Assembly: GCF_027579695.1 (NCBI RefSeq)
Contig: NC_083578.1
Location: forward strand, 3,363,960-3,427,959
Direction: 5' to 3'
DNA from: Neoarius graeffei
Lineage: Eukaryota; Chordata; Actinopteri; Siluriformes; Ariidae
Length of the DNA stretch: 64,000 nucleotides
Every line of letters begins with the position of its first letter. Positions within the stretch are counted from its first letter, which is position 1. The translations under genes were made by a program, and so were the position numbers. Below the pieces are notes generated by a model that searched no databases, was not told the origin of the DNA, and saw only the letters and a list, made by a program, of their open reading frames with translations. Shown piece by piece: positions 11,094-24,289 of this stretch.

Positions 11094-11694
11094 TGAAGTG
11101 AGGACCCAAGAGCAGACTCAAAACAGGCAGTGTAAAGAGAAAACTTATTTAATGAAGTAGATGGCAGAAAGGCAAAAAGGTACAGTAGGGCTCAGGCAAA
11201 AATTGGTAGTCTAAAAACAGGCCAGGAGGTCAAAAAAAAAAAAGCCACAGGAAAAGGTAGACACCATTAGGGACAAAAAACCAGGACAGAAATACCTTCC
11301 AAAAAAAAAAAAAAAAAAAAAAAAGGGATAAGGGAAATCCAGGCAGAGGTAGCAAAAAACAAACAAAAAAAAACAAAACACAATCCAAAAGAACAAGCAG
11401 GCAAAAACAGGGACAAAACTGGACAGAAAAACAAGGAAGAATTCAAGCAGGGGAATCAAGAAGACAATACCAATGAGCTGTAGTGAGGCAAGGAAAGTCT
11501 ACAAGAGACAATCTGGCAAATGGAGTAGCTCCAAAACAGTTCTTAAAAACCCCTGGCTGATGGGAGAGGAGTGGAGTGGTAGCAGGTGTGAGTGCTGCTT
11601 CAGGAAATTGCCTTTAGCAAGGCAGGACTGAATTCCTGTCCTGGATCCAGCCTGGAAGTCCCACAATCTAAGGCATGGGTGGACTTGACTGACA
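11094..11694 (-). repeat. Gypsy LTR (3' LTR of minus-strand element)
   Basis: It shares long identical stretches with 14844-15449, for example gtacagtagggctcaggcaa and the ctaaggcatggg/atgg end. The outer edge at 11694 reads tgaca on the plus strand, giving TGTCA as LTR start. It contains an A-rich tract near 11300-11324. Confidence 0.85.
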
Positions 11695-12241
11695 GTACAC
11701 CCCATTCAATGGGCACCTCCAGGCACCTTAGAAAGTGCCTCAGAGTGTTGTTGGTGGAAGTCCGTAATGAGGGTCGGACCCATGATGAACCTGGCAAGAA
11801 CCCAGCTCCTCTCCTCAAGACCATACCCCTCCCAATTGACCAGGTACTGGAGTCCTCTGCCTCGGTGTCATACCTTCAGCAAGCTCCTGACAGTGAAGAC
11901 CTCACCACCATCTGTGAACCTGAGAGGAGGGGGTTTGGAGGGTGGGGACAGGGAAAGTTGGGTGAATACGGCACATGGTTACAGGCAGAGACAGTCTTAC
12001 AGAGCAGGGATTAAATTACCTTGGAAACAGGGAAAGGTCCTATGAACCTGGGAGCCAATTTGTGGGAGACCGTTTTGAGGGGCAAGTGGCAAGCATTACC
12101 CACTACCCCACCCAATAGATGGGAGCTCCCGAGTGGTGTGTCAGCTTGCTCTTTAAACCTCTTGATAGAATGTAGGAGCTTTTTCCTGGTCAATGCCCAC
12201 ATTCTCCTGCAGTGGTGCACAAACATCTGGGCAGAGGGCAT
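11600..12241 (-). pseudogene. Gypsy integrase C-terminus and chromodomain-like region
   Basis: At 12011-12060 the minus strand reads HKLAPRFIGPFPVSKVI, the conserved GPF/Y-type end of chromovirus integrase. Between 11790 and 11860 another frame gives [15 protein letters not shown], a chromodomain signature. Frames change several times, so this is an inactivated sequence. Confidence 0.75.
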
Positions 12242-12827
12242 GGTGATTTCTTGGACAGGGAAGAGTGGTGGCTGGTAACCCAGAGAGCACTGGAAGGGGG
12301 AAAAGACCTGTAACAGAGGTGGGTAAGGAGTTGTGAGTGTACTCTATCCAAGGAAGGGTCTTGCTCCAGGAGGCAGCATCCTTGGACACCATGCACCTGA
12401 GAGCCACTTCCAGCTCCTGGTTGGCCCATTCCATCTGTTCATTGGTCTGAGGGTGAAAACCTGAAGACAGACTGTGAGAAGCACCGATGAGTTTACAGAA
12501 AGCCTTCCAGAACTGGGAAGAGAACTGGGATCCATGGTCTGATACAATGTCTGAAGGGAGTCTGTGTAGGTGGAAAACATGGAGTATCAGCAATTCAGCG
12601 GTCTCCTTGGTGGTGGGAAGCTTGGGCAGAGGGATAAAGTGAACAGCTTTAGAAAAACAGTCAACAACAGTGAGGATACAAGTATTGCCACCTGAATTAG
12701 GGAGTCCTGTGATGAAATCCAAGGCCATGTGTGACCAGAGCTGGTGGGGAACAGGAAGGGGTCTCAGCAGGCCAGCAAGGGGTCTGTTGCCAGTCTTGTT
12801 CCTGGCACAGATGTTGCAAGCTGCCAC
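12153..12827 (-). pseudogene. Gypsy integrase core
   Basis: This is a 224-residue open stretch. It starts in the zinc-finger tail (CNICARNKTGNRP), then has the catalytic core: DFITGLPNSGG with D, VVDCFSKAVHFIPLP with D, SDHGSQFSSQFW with D, and GFHPQTNEQMEWANQELE with E. The usual Gypsy reading at the last motif is NGQ.ER.NQ, so some residues have drifted. Integrase inserts the cDNA copy into the genome. Here it is a remnant because neighbouring frames are broken. Confidence 0.85.
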
Positions 12828-12872
12828 AAACCTCTGGACATCCTCCTTGATGGATGGCCACCAAAAACATTG

Positions 12873-13619
12873 TCAGATGAGTGCCAGAGTCCAGGCTGCT
12901 CCTGGGTGGTACACCATTCTGGAACCATGACCCCACTGCAACACCTGTGCCTGCACAGAAACAAAAAGATGGTTAGGAGGTGCATTACTGGGCCCTGGGT
13001 CCTGCTCGTGGATCTTCGGGACCAGGGTTTCCACCTCTAACAGAGCAGCCCCCACCAGGCACCATGGAAGAAGGATGGTCTCAGGGGAGGTCGATTCCTC
13101 CTGGAGGGGAGAGAACATTCTGGACAAGGCATCAGGCTTACCATTCTTAGTGCCTGGATGGAAGGAAAGTGTGAACTTGAAGCAAGAAAAGAAGAGACCA
13201 TCGGACCTGATGAGAATTGAGGTGCTTGGCAGTCCTGAGGTAGTCGAGGCTCTTGTGATCTGTCCATATGATGAAGGGAAAGTCTGATCCCTCCAACCAA
13301 TGCCTCCATTCTTCCAAGGCCAGTTTAACAGCCAACAGTTCCCTATTGCCAACATCGTAGTTTCTCTCAGAGGGGGAAAGACAATGAGAGAAGGAGCAAG
13401 GGTGAAGCTTGTCATCACTAGCTGATCTTTGGGACAACATGGCCTCCACCCCTGACTCCAAAGCATCAACCTCAACCACAAACTGCCAGGACAGATCTGG
13501 AATGGTGAGTATAGGTACTGAGGTGAACCTTTGAGCTCAGAGAACACTTTCTTGGCCCCTTCCTCCCAGCTGAAAGGGACCTTGGTGGAAGTTAGAGCTG
13601 TGAGGGGCCCAGCCACCAT
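12873..13619 (-). pseudogene. Gypsy reverse transcriptase thumb and RNase H
   Basis: The minus strand carries PLTALTSTKVPFSW, then in an adjacent frame [17 protein letters not shown] and [25 protein letters not shown] followed by [10 protein letters not shown], the RNase H core of Ty3/Gypsy pol. The catalytic region is shared between two frames (12873-13619 and 13147-13479), showing at least one frameshift. Confidence 0.8.
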
Positions 13620-13679
13620 ACTAAAGTTCCTGATGAATTGCCTGTAGAAATCTGCAAACCCAAGAAACTGCTGGAGTTC

Positions 13680-14220
13680 TCACTGAGAGTACAGGGTGGG
13701 CCAGTGAGCAACTGGCTTGAGTATCAGGGGGTCCATCTGAATCCATGCAGGGGAGATAATGAAACCCAGAAAGGAGACAGAACTTCTATGGAACTCACAT
13801 TTCTCAGCCTTAACAAAATTTTCCAGGAGTTGCTGAAGGACCTGCCTGATGTGGATATGGTGTTCATCAAGGGAGCAGGAAAAACAAAACATCGTCCAGA
13901 TGAACAAAAACATTAAGGTAGTCCCTCAGGACATCATTAATGAGGGCCTGGAAAACCACAGGAGTGTTAGTCAGGCTGAACAGAACCACGAGATATTCGT
14001 AGTGGCCTAGGGGGGTGTTAAATGCCATCTTCCATTTGTCCCCTTCCCTGATCCTCACGAGGTGGCAAGCATTACGCAGGTCTAGCTTGGTGAAAATCTG
14101 GGCTCCCTGGAGTAACTCAAACACCATAGACATGAGAGGTAAGGGGTAACAGTTCTTGATGGGGAGGTCATTTAGCCCACAGCTAGGGCATAATTTTGGG
14201 TAGGGACGTGTCCCTACCAA
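13680..14220 (-). pseudogene. Gypsy reverse transcriptase palm
   Basis: The motifs in order are [61 protein letters not shown] and VHLDDVLFF, where the YLDD box is replaced by HLDD. A frameshift near 13900 is followed by EHHIHIRQVLQQL and KCEFH with SFLGFIIS. The fingers region upstream is deleted. Confidence 0.8.
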
Positions 14221-14397
14221 TATTCAGCCACTACTGTGTAATCAAGATCAATAAAACCGATGTCCTAACCTGAGCAATGATTAATGGTACACAAAGGGTT
14301 AAATGTAGGACACTGCTAATAATCCCCCTTCTAATGTAGATATTCTCTGATTAGCTACCTGTTTCTCACTAACTTACATGGTTGGCTATCCCAGCTG

Positions 14398-14805
14398 TCA
14401 CTCCACCTGCTGTAAAAGCAGCACACTTCCCACACCAGCACAGAGAGTGATGGTGTAGGCCACTAGGGAATGCTCTGTAGGGAAGGCCAGTGGTTGAAGC
14501 TCAAGGGTTAGCGAGCATTGAGATAAAAATGATCTGCAGGTACCTGGTTCTCCGTCATATGGCTGTGAGGTGGGAAGTCTCGGCTCTCTGAAGAGGGCTG
14601 GAGCAGGAGGAGCGGTAGGTGGAGGGGGTTGTGTAGGAGCAGACATTACTTGAAGCAGTTGTAGCTGAGTGGCAAGAAGATTGAGGGTGTCAGAGATGGC
14701 AACAAGGTTTTGATTCACCTGTTGGATGTCCTGTTGGTGGGTCCCAAGGACAGCTCCCCATTTCTGCACCGCTGCTCTTAGCTGGGTGAAATCTGCTGGG
14801 TCCAT
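14398..14805 (-). pseudogene. Gypsy gag fragment
   Basis: A 135-residue frame starts MDPADFTQLRAAVQKWG, has a coiled-coil-like Gln-rich stretch (about residues 20-55), a Pro-rich linker and the retrotransposon-gag beginning REPRLPTSQPYDGEPGTCRSFL. The rest of gag, including any zinc knuckle, is gone. Confidence 0.75.
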
Positions 14806-14843
14806 GTTGGCCAGACTGTGCCGTCATGAATGGTGAGCTGAGG

Positions 14844-15449
14844 TGAAGTGAGGACCCAAGAGCAGACTCAGAAGACAGGCAACGTAAAGAGAAAACTTCT
14901 TTAATGAAGTAGATGGCAAAAAGGCAAAAGGTACAGTAGGGCTCAGGCAAAAATTGGTAGTCTAAAAACAGGCCAGGAGGTCAAAAACACAGGAGCAGGT
15001 AGACGCGATCAGGGACAAAAAAACAGGACAGAAAAACCTTCACAAAAAAACCCCCCAAAACTGATGAACACAGGGACAAGGGAAATCCAGGCAGAGGTAA
15101 CAAAAGACACAATCCAAAAGAACAGGCAGGCAAAAACAGGGACAAAAAAAAAACAGACAGAAAAACTTGACAAAAACCAAGGAAAAATTCAGGCAGGGGA
15201 ATCAAGAAGACACAATACCAATGAGCTGTAGCAAGGAAAGTCTATAAGAGACAGTCTGACAAATGGAGTAGCTCCAAACAGCTCTTAAAAAGCCCTGGCT
15301 GATGGGAGAGAAGTGGTAGCAGGTGTGGGAGTGCCACTTCAGGAAATGGCCTTCAGCAAGGCAGGACTGAATTCCTGTCCTGGATCCAGCCTGGAGCCGG
15401 CATGGAAGTCCCACAGTCTAAGGCATGGATGGACTGGACTGGACTGTGA
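14844..15449 (-). repeat. Gypsy LTR (5' LTR of minus-strand element)
   Basis: Partner of 11094-11694. The outer edge at about 15449 adjoins the resumed LINE reading frame (LISAHGLSYHC). The two LTRs differ by many substitutions and small indels, so the insertion is not recent. Confidence 0.85.
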
Positions 15450-16166
15450 CGCTCTCGGGTTGCTTATCTCTGCTCATGGTCTATCATATCACTGCTGTGC
15501 TGATGACACTCAATTATTTCTCTCTTTTCCTCCTTCTGACACACAGGTCTCCACTCGCATCTCTGCTTGCCTGCATGACATCCAGAGCTGGATGGACAAC
15601 CATCAACTGAAGCTCAACCCAGGCCAGATGGAGGTGATGTACATTCCTGCTCTATCTTCTCCGCCCTAGACTTTGCCATCTCCTTGGGGGACATCTCTAT
15701 GTCACTTTCACCCAGTGCAAAGAACCTAATGGTGGTGTTCGATGACAGACTCTCCTCTTCAGCAAACATCACTGCTGTGGCCCGGATGTGCAGATTTCTT
15801 CTTTACAACATCCGAAGGATCTGCCCCTTCCTCACCACCTACTCTATTCAGCTCCTGGTCTAAGTGCTGATCCTCTCCCACTTGGACTACTGCAACTCTC
15901 TCCTTGCTACCCTTCCAGCATCTACCACCAGACCCCTGCAGCTCATCCAAAAACAATGCAGCCCACCTGGTTTACAACCACCCTTGCCCCTTCCACATTA
16001 CCCCTCTGCCTTTCACTGGCTGCCTGTTGCGGCTCGCATCAAATTTAAGACATTGGTAATAGCTTACCAGGCGGTCAAGGGGTCAGGTCCAGCATACCTC
16101 CAGAGACTGATCTGACCCTACATGCCAGCCAGATCCCTATGCTCCACTGCTACTGATCACCTGGCC

Positions 16167-16206
16167 CCTCCTCCTCTCCTCTCCTCTCCTCTCCTCTCCT
16201 CTCCTG
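16167..16206. repeat. (CTCCT)n pentamer repeat
   Basis: About eight tandem copies inside the 3' part of the L2-like LINE. Confidence 0.9.
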
Positions 16207-16479
16207 CCCAGCCCACTCAAGACTGCTGTCTGTCCTAATTCCCCATTGGTGGAATGAGCTTTCCATTGAAGTCAGAACTGCCAACTCCCTGACTACCTTC
16301 AAGTGCAGATTGAAGACCCACCTCTTCAGGCTGCACCTCTCCCTTGCTTTCCTGCCCACTGTGTAATCACATAGTGGTCTTGACCAACCCAGGCTGTGTA
16401 CTATCAGCCTTGTCATGATGACTTAGTGTTGGGGTTCCATACCATCCCACTTGTTTCTGATTTGGGGTTGTACATTATA

Positions 16480-18122
<1,643 letters not shown>

Positions 18123-18145
18123 TATTGTTACAGACAATTACTGCA

Positions 18146-18462
18146 AGCTGGCCTAATGGTTAGTGTGTCCGCCTCCCAATTGGGAGCTTGTGGGTTCTAC
18201 TTGTGGTTGGGTCATACCAAAGACCATCATAAAAATGGTACCTACTGCCATCTGGCAAGGCACGCTGCAATACAGATGCAAGTGGCGAGTCAAACTCTCA
18301 CAGTTACCAGAGGACTAGCCCCCCACTGCAACCCTAGGTGAGAGGCCGAGGGCTATGGAAACAGAGATTGGTGCCATCCTATGCGCCTCAAGGACCTGGT
18401 TAGTACTGGGATGGGAAACTGCCTGGGAAGACCAGGTCCTGGCATGGAAAGGACTTATCTTA
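18146..18462 (+). mobile_element. tRNA-headed SINE with 5S-rRNA-like 3' segment
   Basis: The head gcaagctggcctaatggtta and the following gtgggttctac resemble tRNA A and B boxes. After an unrelated body, 18400-18440 reads cctggttagtactgggatgg then gaaactgcctgggaagacca and ggtcctggca. This closely follows the 3' half of vertebrate 5S rRNA. Related copies are at 5995-6245 (plus) and 25082-25360 (minus). Confidence 0.65.
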
Positions 18463-18525
18463 CTATATTGTTGTAAAACCAACACAAAAATATTATGATA
18501 ATTATTATATATTATATTACATATG

Positions 18526-18905
18526 TGGGGCACGGTGATGCAGTGGTTAGCACTGTCGGATCACAGCAAGAAGGTCCTGGGTTTGAGCCCAGCGGCTGGC
18601 GAGGGCCTTTCTGTGTGGAGTTTGCGTGTTCTCCCCGTGTCTGTGTGGGTTTCCTCTGGGTGCTCTGGTTTCCCCCACAGTCCGAAGACATGCAGGTTAG
18701 GTTAACTGGTGACTCTAAATTGACCGTAGGTGTGAATGTGAGTGTGAATGGTTGTCTGTGTCTATGTGTCAGCCCTGTGAGGACCTGGCGACTTGTCCAG
18801 GGTGTACCCCGCCTTTCACCCATAGTCAGCTGGGATAGGATCCAGCTTGCCCACAACCCTGCAGAGGATAAGCAGTTACAGATAATGGATGAATGGATGG
18901 ATGGA
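18526..18905 (+). mobile_element. DANA/Mermaid-like SINE
   Basis: It has the tRNA-like head ggcacggtgatgcagtggtt, the body gtgttctccccgtgtctgtg and the tail agataatggatgaatggatg. It is more diverged than the other full copies. Confidence 0.9.
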
Positions 18906-19174
18906 TATATTACATCTTATCAGGTTTATAAATGGCCAAAAAAAGGCATTCTTGCTTCAACAGAGACTGTGGTTCTTCTGAAATTTGCTTCTCAAGCAGA
19001 AATGTTAATCATTTTAGAATATTTTACTGAATCAGAAAGGAATGAAACAGTATTTCTAAATTAAAAGGCAGTGAGATATGTACATTATTTACATGCTGAG
19101 AATTTACATTTGCTCATTTCTGTGATTTCTGTGATTCGGCTGGAATTACTGATTGTCACTGTCAAAAAAAAAAG

Positions 19175-22100
19175 TGACGTCATGGCGCTGTTCTATGGTG
19201 ACTCGGCATTACTCCCTGTTTTGTTTGTTTGTCTTGCGTTATTTTGTTTGTTCCTGGATCCCAGTTCTGGCATTGTCCAGTATGACAGATTTGCTCTACT
19301 TCATATCCGTGACAACATGCCCACTTTTCGGCCTGATCTCCCACTGGACTTTCAGCAACACAGGGAGCGGCAAAAGCAATTCTGGAAGCCTCGGAAGCGA
19401 GGTGCGAGAGGTGGCACACTTGTCCGGCTACGGCGCCGCATCCACCGCCCGGCTCTTCCAAGCTTGGTTCTCTCCAACGTCCGCTCCCTGGTGAATAAAA
19501 TGGATGAACTTTCCCTGCTCACCCGCTCACAGAGAGACTTCAGGGATGCTGCTGGTATCTGCCTAACTGAAACCTGGCTCGATGGAAGTTTCCCAGACTC
19601 TTCGCTACAACTACCCGGCTTCTCTTTTCATCGTGCAGATCACACCACAAAATTCACTGAAACAACGCGGGGGTGGTGTTGGCTGCTACATCAACAGCAA
19701 CTGGTGTACTGACTACAAGATCTTGTCACAAACCTGCACCCCAGAGTTGGAGTCTCTCACGGTGATATGCAAGCCCTTCTACTCTCCAAGAGAATGCTCT
19801 GCCATTGTCCTGATCATTGTTTACATCCCTCCCGACGCCTCTGCACCCTCTGCCTTGCAACAACTGGCGGATCATATAATGGAGGTGGAAAACAGCAACC
19901 CAGATGCGGCTATGATCGCGCTGGGTGATTTTAACCACGTCACCCTGAAAAAAGTCTTACCCAGATACAAACCCCACATCCACATCGCCACCAGGTTGGA
20001 TAAAACACTGGATCAGTGTTATTCTCCAATCCCCAAGGCTTTTCATGCTGTGGCCAGGGCCCCCCTGGGTAAGTCCGACCACAACTCTATTCTCTTGATT
20101 CCCAAATACCGTCAAAAACTGAAGGTATCAAAACCAACTGTCAAACACTTTAAGTGCTGGTCCCCACAGGCCATAGAAACATTACAAGACTGCTTGGACT
20201 CCACTGTTTGGAGCAACTTCTGGTCTGACGGCCAGGATGATATTGACTCCTTCACTGATACTGTCACAGCCTACATCCAATTCTGTGAGAGTGTCTGCAT
20301 TCCTGTGAGAACTGTGACTGTCTTTAATAACAGTAAGCCCTGGTTTAATAATGAACTAAGACTGCTCTGTAGGAAGAAACACTCTGCCTTCAAATGTGGT
20401 GACATGACTAATTACAAAAAATTGAAATATGATTTTCAGCGAGCTGTGGTGAATGCCAAAGCTTCCTATAAAGCTAAACTTGAAAAAAAATTACAGGCAA
20501 ATGATATTAAAGGTGTCTGGCAAGGGCTGCAGGACATCACTGACTTTAAAACAAAACATCATGCTCCAGTCAGCGACCCAGCCCTCCCTGATAAGCTTAA
20601 TAATTTTTACTGCCGCTTTGACGACGGTGTTCAGCTGCCTGCCCCCTGTTACAAAGAACAAGGTGGCCCTCCACCCACTGTTTTTGAACATGACATCAGA
20701 ATTTTGTTGCGCCAGCAAAACACCAGGAAGGCATCTGGGCCTGATGGTGTGGCATCTGCTACACTTAGACACTGTGCTGACCAACTTACCCCTGTCCTCA
20801 CTTGTATTTTCAACTGGTCTCTCCAACTTGCTATTGTGCCTGCCTGTTTCAAATCTGCTGTGATTATCCCAGTCCCAAAGAAACATAAAATCACTTGTCT
20901 TAATGACTATAGGCCTGTTGCCCTAACATCTGTCATTATGAAAATCTTTGAGCACCTGTCCCGCATTACCTTAGACCCCCAGCAATTTGCCTACAGAACA
21001 AATAGAAGCGTGGATGATGCAGTATCCCTCTGTTTGCACTCCATCCTCCAACATCTGGAATCGAAATGTACATATGCCCGTGTTCTCTTTGTTGATTTTA
21101 GCTCTGCGTTCAACACCATTGTACCTGTAAAGTTGATTAACACTCTGCAAGAGCTGGGTGTCAGTACATCACTTTGTAGATGGATTTTTAATTTTCTGTG
21201 ATAGAAAGCAGGTTGTTAGAATTGGTGACTACTTTTCACAGCCCATGCTCCTAAACATCGGAGCACCACAAGGTTGTGTCTCATCTCCTCTGTTGTAGTC
21301 CCTATACACACATTTCTGTCAGTCTCACTCCAATTCAGTTTTGTTGTACAAGTTTGCAGATGATACATCAGTTGTTGGCCTCATCACAAACAAGGATGAA
21401 TCTGACTACCGCAGGGAAGTGGACGAGCTGGTGGGTTGGTGTGATAGGAACAACCTGATTCTTAACATCTCTAAGACCAAGGAACTGGTCGTTGACTTTA
21501 GGAAAACCTCTGGCCCCCTCTCCACTCTCTCTATCAAGGGGGTGGAGGTGGAGAGGGTCACTCACTTCCAGTTCCTTGGGACTACTATTCATGAATCCTT
21601 ATCATGGGACCTTAACACCAACATCAAGATCAGCAAAGCCCATCAGCGACTTCACTTCCTGTGGCAGCTCAGGAAGTTTAAAGTCAGTCAGACAGCCATG
21701 ATTCATTTTTACAGAGCTACAATTGAAAGTGTTCTCACATTCTCCATCCTTGTCTGGTTCAGTAACACCACCTCATGGAACAAGACAAGGCTGGAAAGGG
21801 TTGTACGCAGAGCATCCAAAATCATAGGCGCCAACCTCCCCTCACTTTCCTCCCTCTTTTCATCGCGGTTAATTAGAAAGACAAGAAAAATCATAGTTGA
21901 CCCCTCCCACCCAGCACACCATCTTTTTAATCTCCTCCCATCAGGAAGGAGATATAGAAGTTTGAGAACCTCAGCATCATGGTTTAGGGATAGCACATAT
22001 CCATTAGTCATCAGACATCTGAACCTTCTCTGACTGCCATGATATGTAGCACTCTATATGCATGGTATGCACTTTACCATTGGAACACTCTAAGATGCAC

Positions 22101-22336
22101 TTTATCACGCAACTTTAAATGCAACTTATTTTTAGCCATTATTGCTGTCCAATGACTACTGGGTACCCCACTACTGTTCACTGTCTTTGTCTGTTTTACC
22201 CATGGCTGTCTGCCCTTAGGTATGTGTTCTGTTTTTTTTTTTTTTTTTCATATGTATTTGATGTTGGGGATGTGCCAAAACAAATTCCTATCAACTGTGT
22301 TGACATGGCAATAAACTATTGAATCTTGAATCTTAA
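19175..22336 (+). mobile_element. CR1/Rex1-like LINE
   Basis: A plus-strand non-LTR retrotransposon holding one broken endonuclease/reverse transcriptase frame. Its 3' UTR ends in ggcaataaactattgaatct plus a gaatctt repeat, a typical CR1-superfamily tail. No first ORF is visible upstream, so it is probably 5'-truncated. CR1/L2/Rex1 placement is by motif memory, not a tree. Confidence 0.85.
19180..22033 (+). pseudogene. LINE endonuclease / reverse transcriptase
   Basis: The apurinic-endonuclease domain comes first: LSNVRSLVNKMDEL, ICLTETWL, then after a frameshift near 19650 GGGVGCYIN, MIALGDFNH and PLGKSDHNSI. The reverse transcriptase follows: RKASGPDGVASATLR, SAVIIPVPKK, NDYRPVALTSVIMKIFE, ARVLFVDFSSAFNTI, a second frameshift near 21200, GAPQGCVSSPLL followed by a stop at 21296, and KFADDTSVVG with the catalytic Asp pair. 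The C-terminus ends NLLPSGRRYRSLRTS. At least two frameshifts and one stop make it inactive. The protein would nick target DNA and copy its own RNA there. Confidence 0.88.
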
Positions 22337-22863
22337 TACTGTAACTATTTCATGTAAACTTTTACTTCCAGATTTCTCTGTAATTCATGCACATCGAGTA
22401 AGATGTTTTCTTATTCCGATAAAAAACAAGCACAATTCTTAATATACAGAATGAAATATAATTTATGCTGCAAAAAGACATTATAGTAAGTTTAAAAAAT
22501 CTTATAGTATAAATACGATCAAACTTATCTATTTCCTAACAATAAACCAAATACAGTGTGAGTATTAAACCTATTTATACGTTACTAATTTCAAGCTTTT
22601 TTACTCCATTGGTAGATAATTTTGCTTTACAGAAATAAATGTTTATAATTAACAGTAGTATCAGACAGTAGAACAGAACTACAGTGTTCTAAGCTTGAAA
22701 CAATAGTAATAATCTTATTTAATATTCTTTTGCAAGTTAGTAATCTTATCATGGGAAATGCAAGATAAACTTGGAGGATATACAAGATATTTTTATGATA
22801 TGACTTGCAAATAAGGGTTTTTTTTGCATTTTAATGAGTTTGTATAAGAATGTAATTGAAAAT

Positions 22864-22900
<37 letters not shown>

Positions 22901-24103
22901 GCCTTGTTCTTGAGGACGGTTTGACGTAACAGTAGATTGAGGGGAACATGATGACCCTCAATCTGACAAGGACTTCAGCCATATCTTCAATTTTGTTGTA
23001 TATTTGTGTTCAGCTCACTGACACTGGAGATACAGTGACATGTAATAAATGTCCATTAAGTCTGATGAATGAGAACTATCATAGGAGATAACTCATGGGA
23101 ACAGTTCAGTATTTTCATCAAGCTGTATCAAGTATGCATACTACTTGGCCATATAATCGTGATATAATCATACTTTAACATCGTTTTGCCCACTTTTCAG
23201 GTTTCCTCACCTCTGACATGTGTGATCTAACAGAAAACATGACCTTTAAGACCTTTTCTTCATAGGAAGAGGTTTGAAAGCAAAAAATATATAGCCGCAA
23301 GTGGTGATGACGGGCCCTCGCACCTTTGGTGCTATCACCAGATTAACACAACATAAAAAAATTAAGAGTTAATTTTTTTTGGAAGCATACAAAATGCTTC
23401 CTGACATCAGTCAATTAACAACATGGCTAACGTGTCCTAACTGCAACACCCAACATGGTGACCCTTGTCTGGAGCTTATAAAGGAGAGTAAATTATTATG
23501 TTCAATTTTTCCCAGATACATCACACAACATACCCAAATCACTTGCTGAGATTTTTAGCAAACAAAAACAAATATTATTGTTAAATTTCCATGTGTGTGT
23601 GTGTCTTTAGACATGAACGTGAGTGTCATGAGTCTAATGAAAACGACAAAAAAAGGAGAACATTTTAACATATAAATCTGATTATGCTCAATGAATGCAG
23701 ACACTGACACCTCATCTGGACACTTCACCTGTTCAGGTAACCTGCAGTAAGACCATAACCACTTTAATGTGCTGTGTAAATACGCATCTGATAAATTTAT
23801 GATATTTCCATGTCTAATGGTAAAATGCACGTAATCTCATTTTCAGACATTGCCTTTACAGTCGAGTTTTAAACATTGGAAGTATCAGTTTTTGGATATC
23901 AACTACTTGGGCACGGTTTAGGTGTAAATCCTGTTGCTCAAATTCTAAACATTTTGTGCAACTGAACCCTTTGACCCTAACTAACACCTCTTCTGTGTGC
24001 CACATCATACTACATATCAAAAAGTCTAGATTCTCAACCATGCTTACGTCAGGCAGATCAAATTCTGCATTGTCGTCATCACTGCTGAACCTGATCCGGG
24101 CTT
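22337..24103. other. AT-rich sequence, no gene recognised
   Basis: It contains a (CT)n microsatellite at 22866-22898 and, at 23294-23345, a GC-rich motif (gccgcaagtggtgatgacgg) that looks like a dispersed repeat. Nothing else is recognisable. Confidence 0.5.
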
Positions 24104-24240
24104 GAGTCAAGTCAAGTCAAGTTTATTTTTATAGCACTTTTAACAATAGACATTGTCTCAAAGCAGCTTTACATGACTTTAAACATGAGCTAATTTTATC
24201 TCTAATCTATTCCCAGTGAGCAAGCCTGAGGTGAACTACA
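24104..24240. repeat. Dispersed repeat (tcaagtcaagtttatttt family)
   Basis: It begins with a short TCAAG tandem and continues tatagcacttttaacaatag then cattgtctcaaagcagcttt. A diverged relative is present twice in the array (43002-43330 and 48453-48800). Confidence 0.65.
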
Positions 24241-24289
24241 TTTGATTGGCTTGGCCAGAATTGCAGCAGTAGGGTGGCCGGTTCCTTTC

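Larger units (their letters stand above)
11094..15449 (-). mobile_element. Ty3/Gypsy chromovirus, internally deleted
   Basis: Two direct terminal repeats of about 600 bp flank minus-strand gag, reverse transcriptase, RNase H, integrase and a chromodomain-like C-terminus. The 3' LTR is preceded by a purine-rich tract ending ggggtgtac on the minus strand, followed by the LTR start TGTCA. The order gag-RT-RH-INT-chromodomain is that of chromoviruses. Protease and the start of reverse transcriptase are missing between 14221 and 14397, and several frames are shifted, so the element is defective. It inserted into the L2-like LINE. I could not identify the target duplication with confidence. Confidence 0.88.
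8985..16477 (+). pseudogene. L2/Maui-like LINE reverse transcriptase, split by three insertions
   Basis: Collinear pieces of one non-LTR reverse transcriptase lie at 8985-9041, 10386-10600, 10866-11093 and 15450-16430. Recognisable motifs in order are LLKK (upstream of the first insertion), [54 protein letters not shown] (the catalytic YADD-type box, here CADD) and SWMDNHQLKLNPG. The 3' portion contains degraded C-terminal frames (GPAYLQRLI, then W-N-E-L-like residues). Two joints are marked by exact 8-bp target duplications; the third is the Gypsy element. Frameshifts and stops remain within the pieces, so the copy is dead. A Tc1-like element truncates its 3' end. Confidence 0.85.

Noticed and set aside
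13638..13916. Plus-strand frames inside 11.5-14 kb as host genes
   Set aside because: They are antisense shadows of the Gypsy pol region, whose motifs are clear on the minus strand.
18395..18440. Possible 5S rRNA gene
   Set aside because: Only the 3' half is present, without the 5' half or T-run terminator, and it is embedded in a SINE with other copies nearby.
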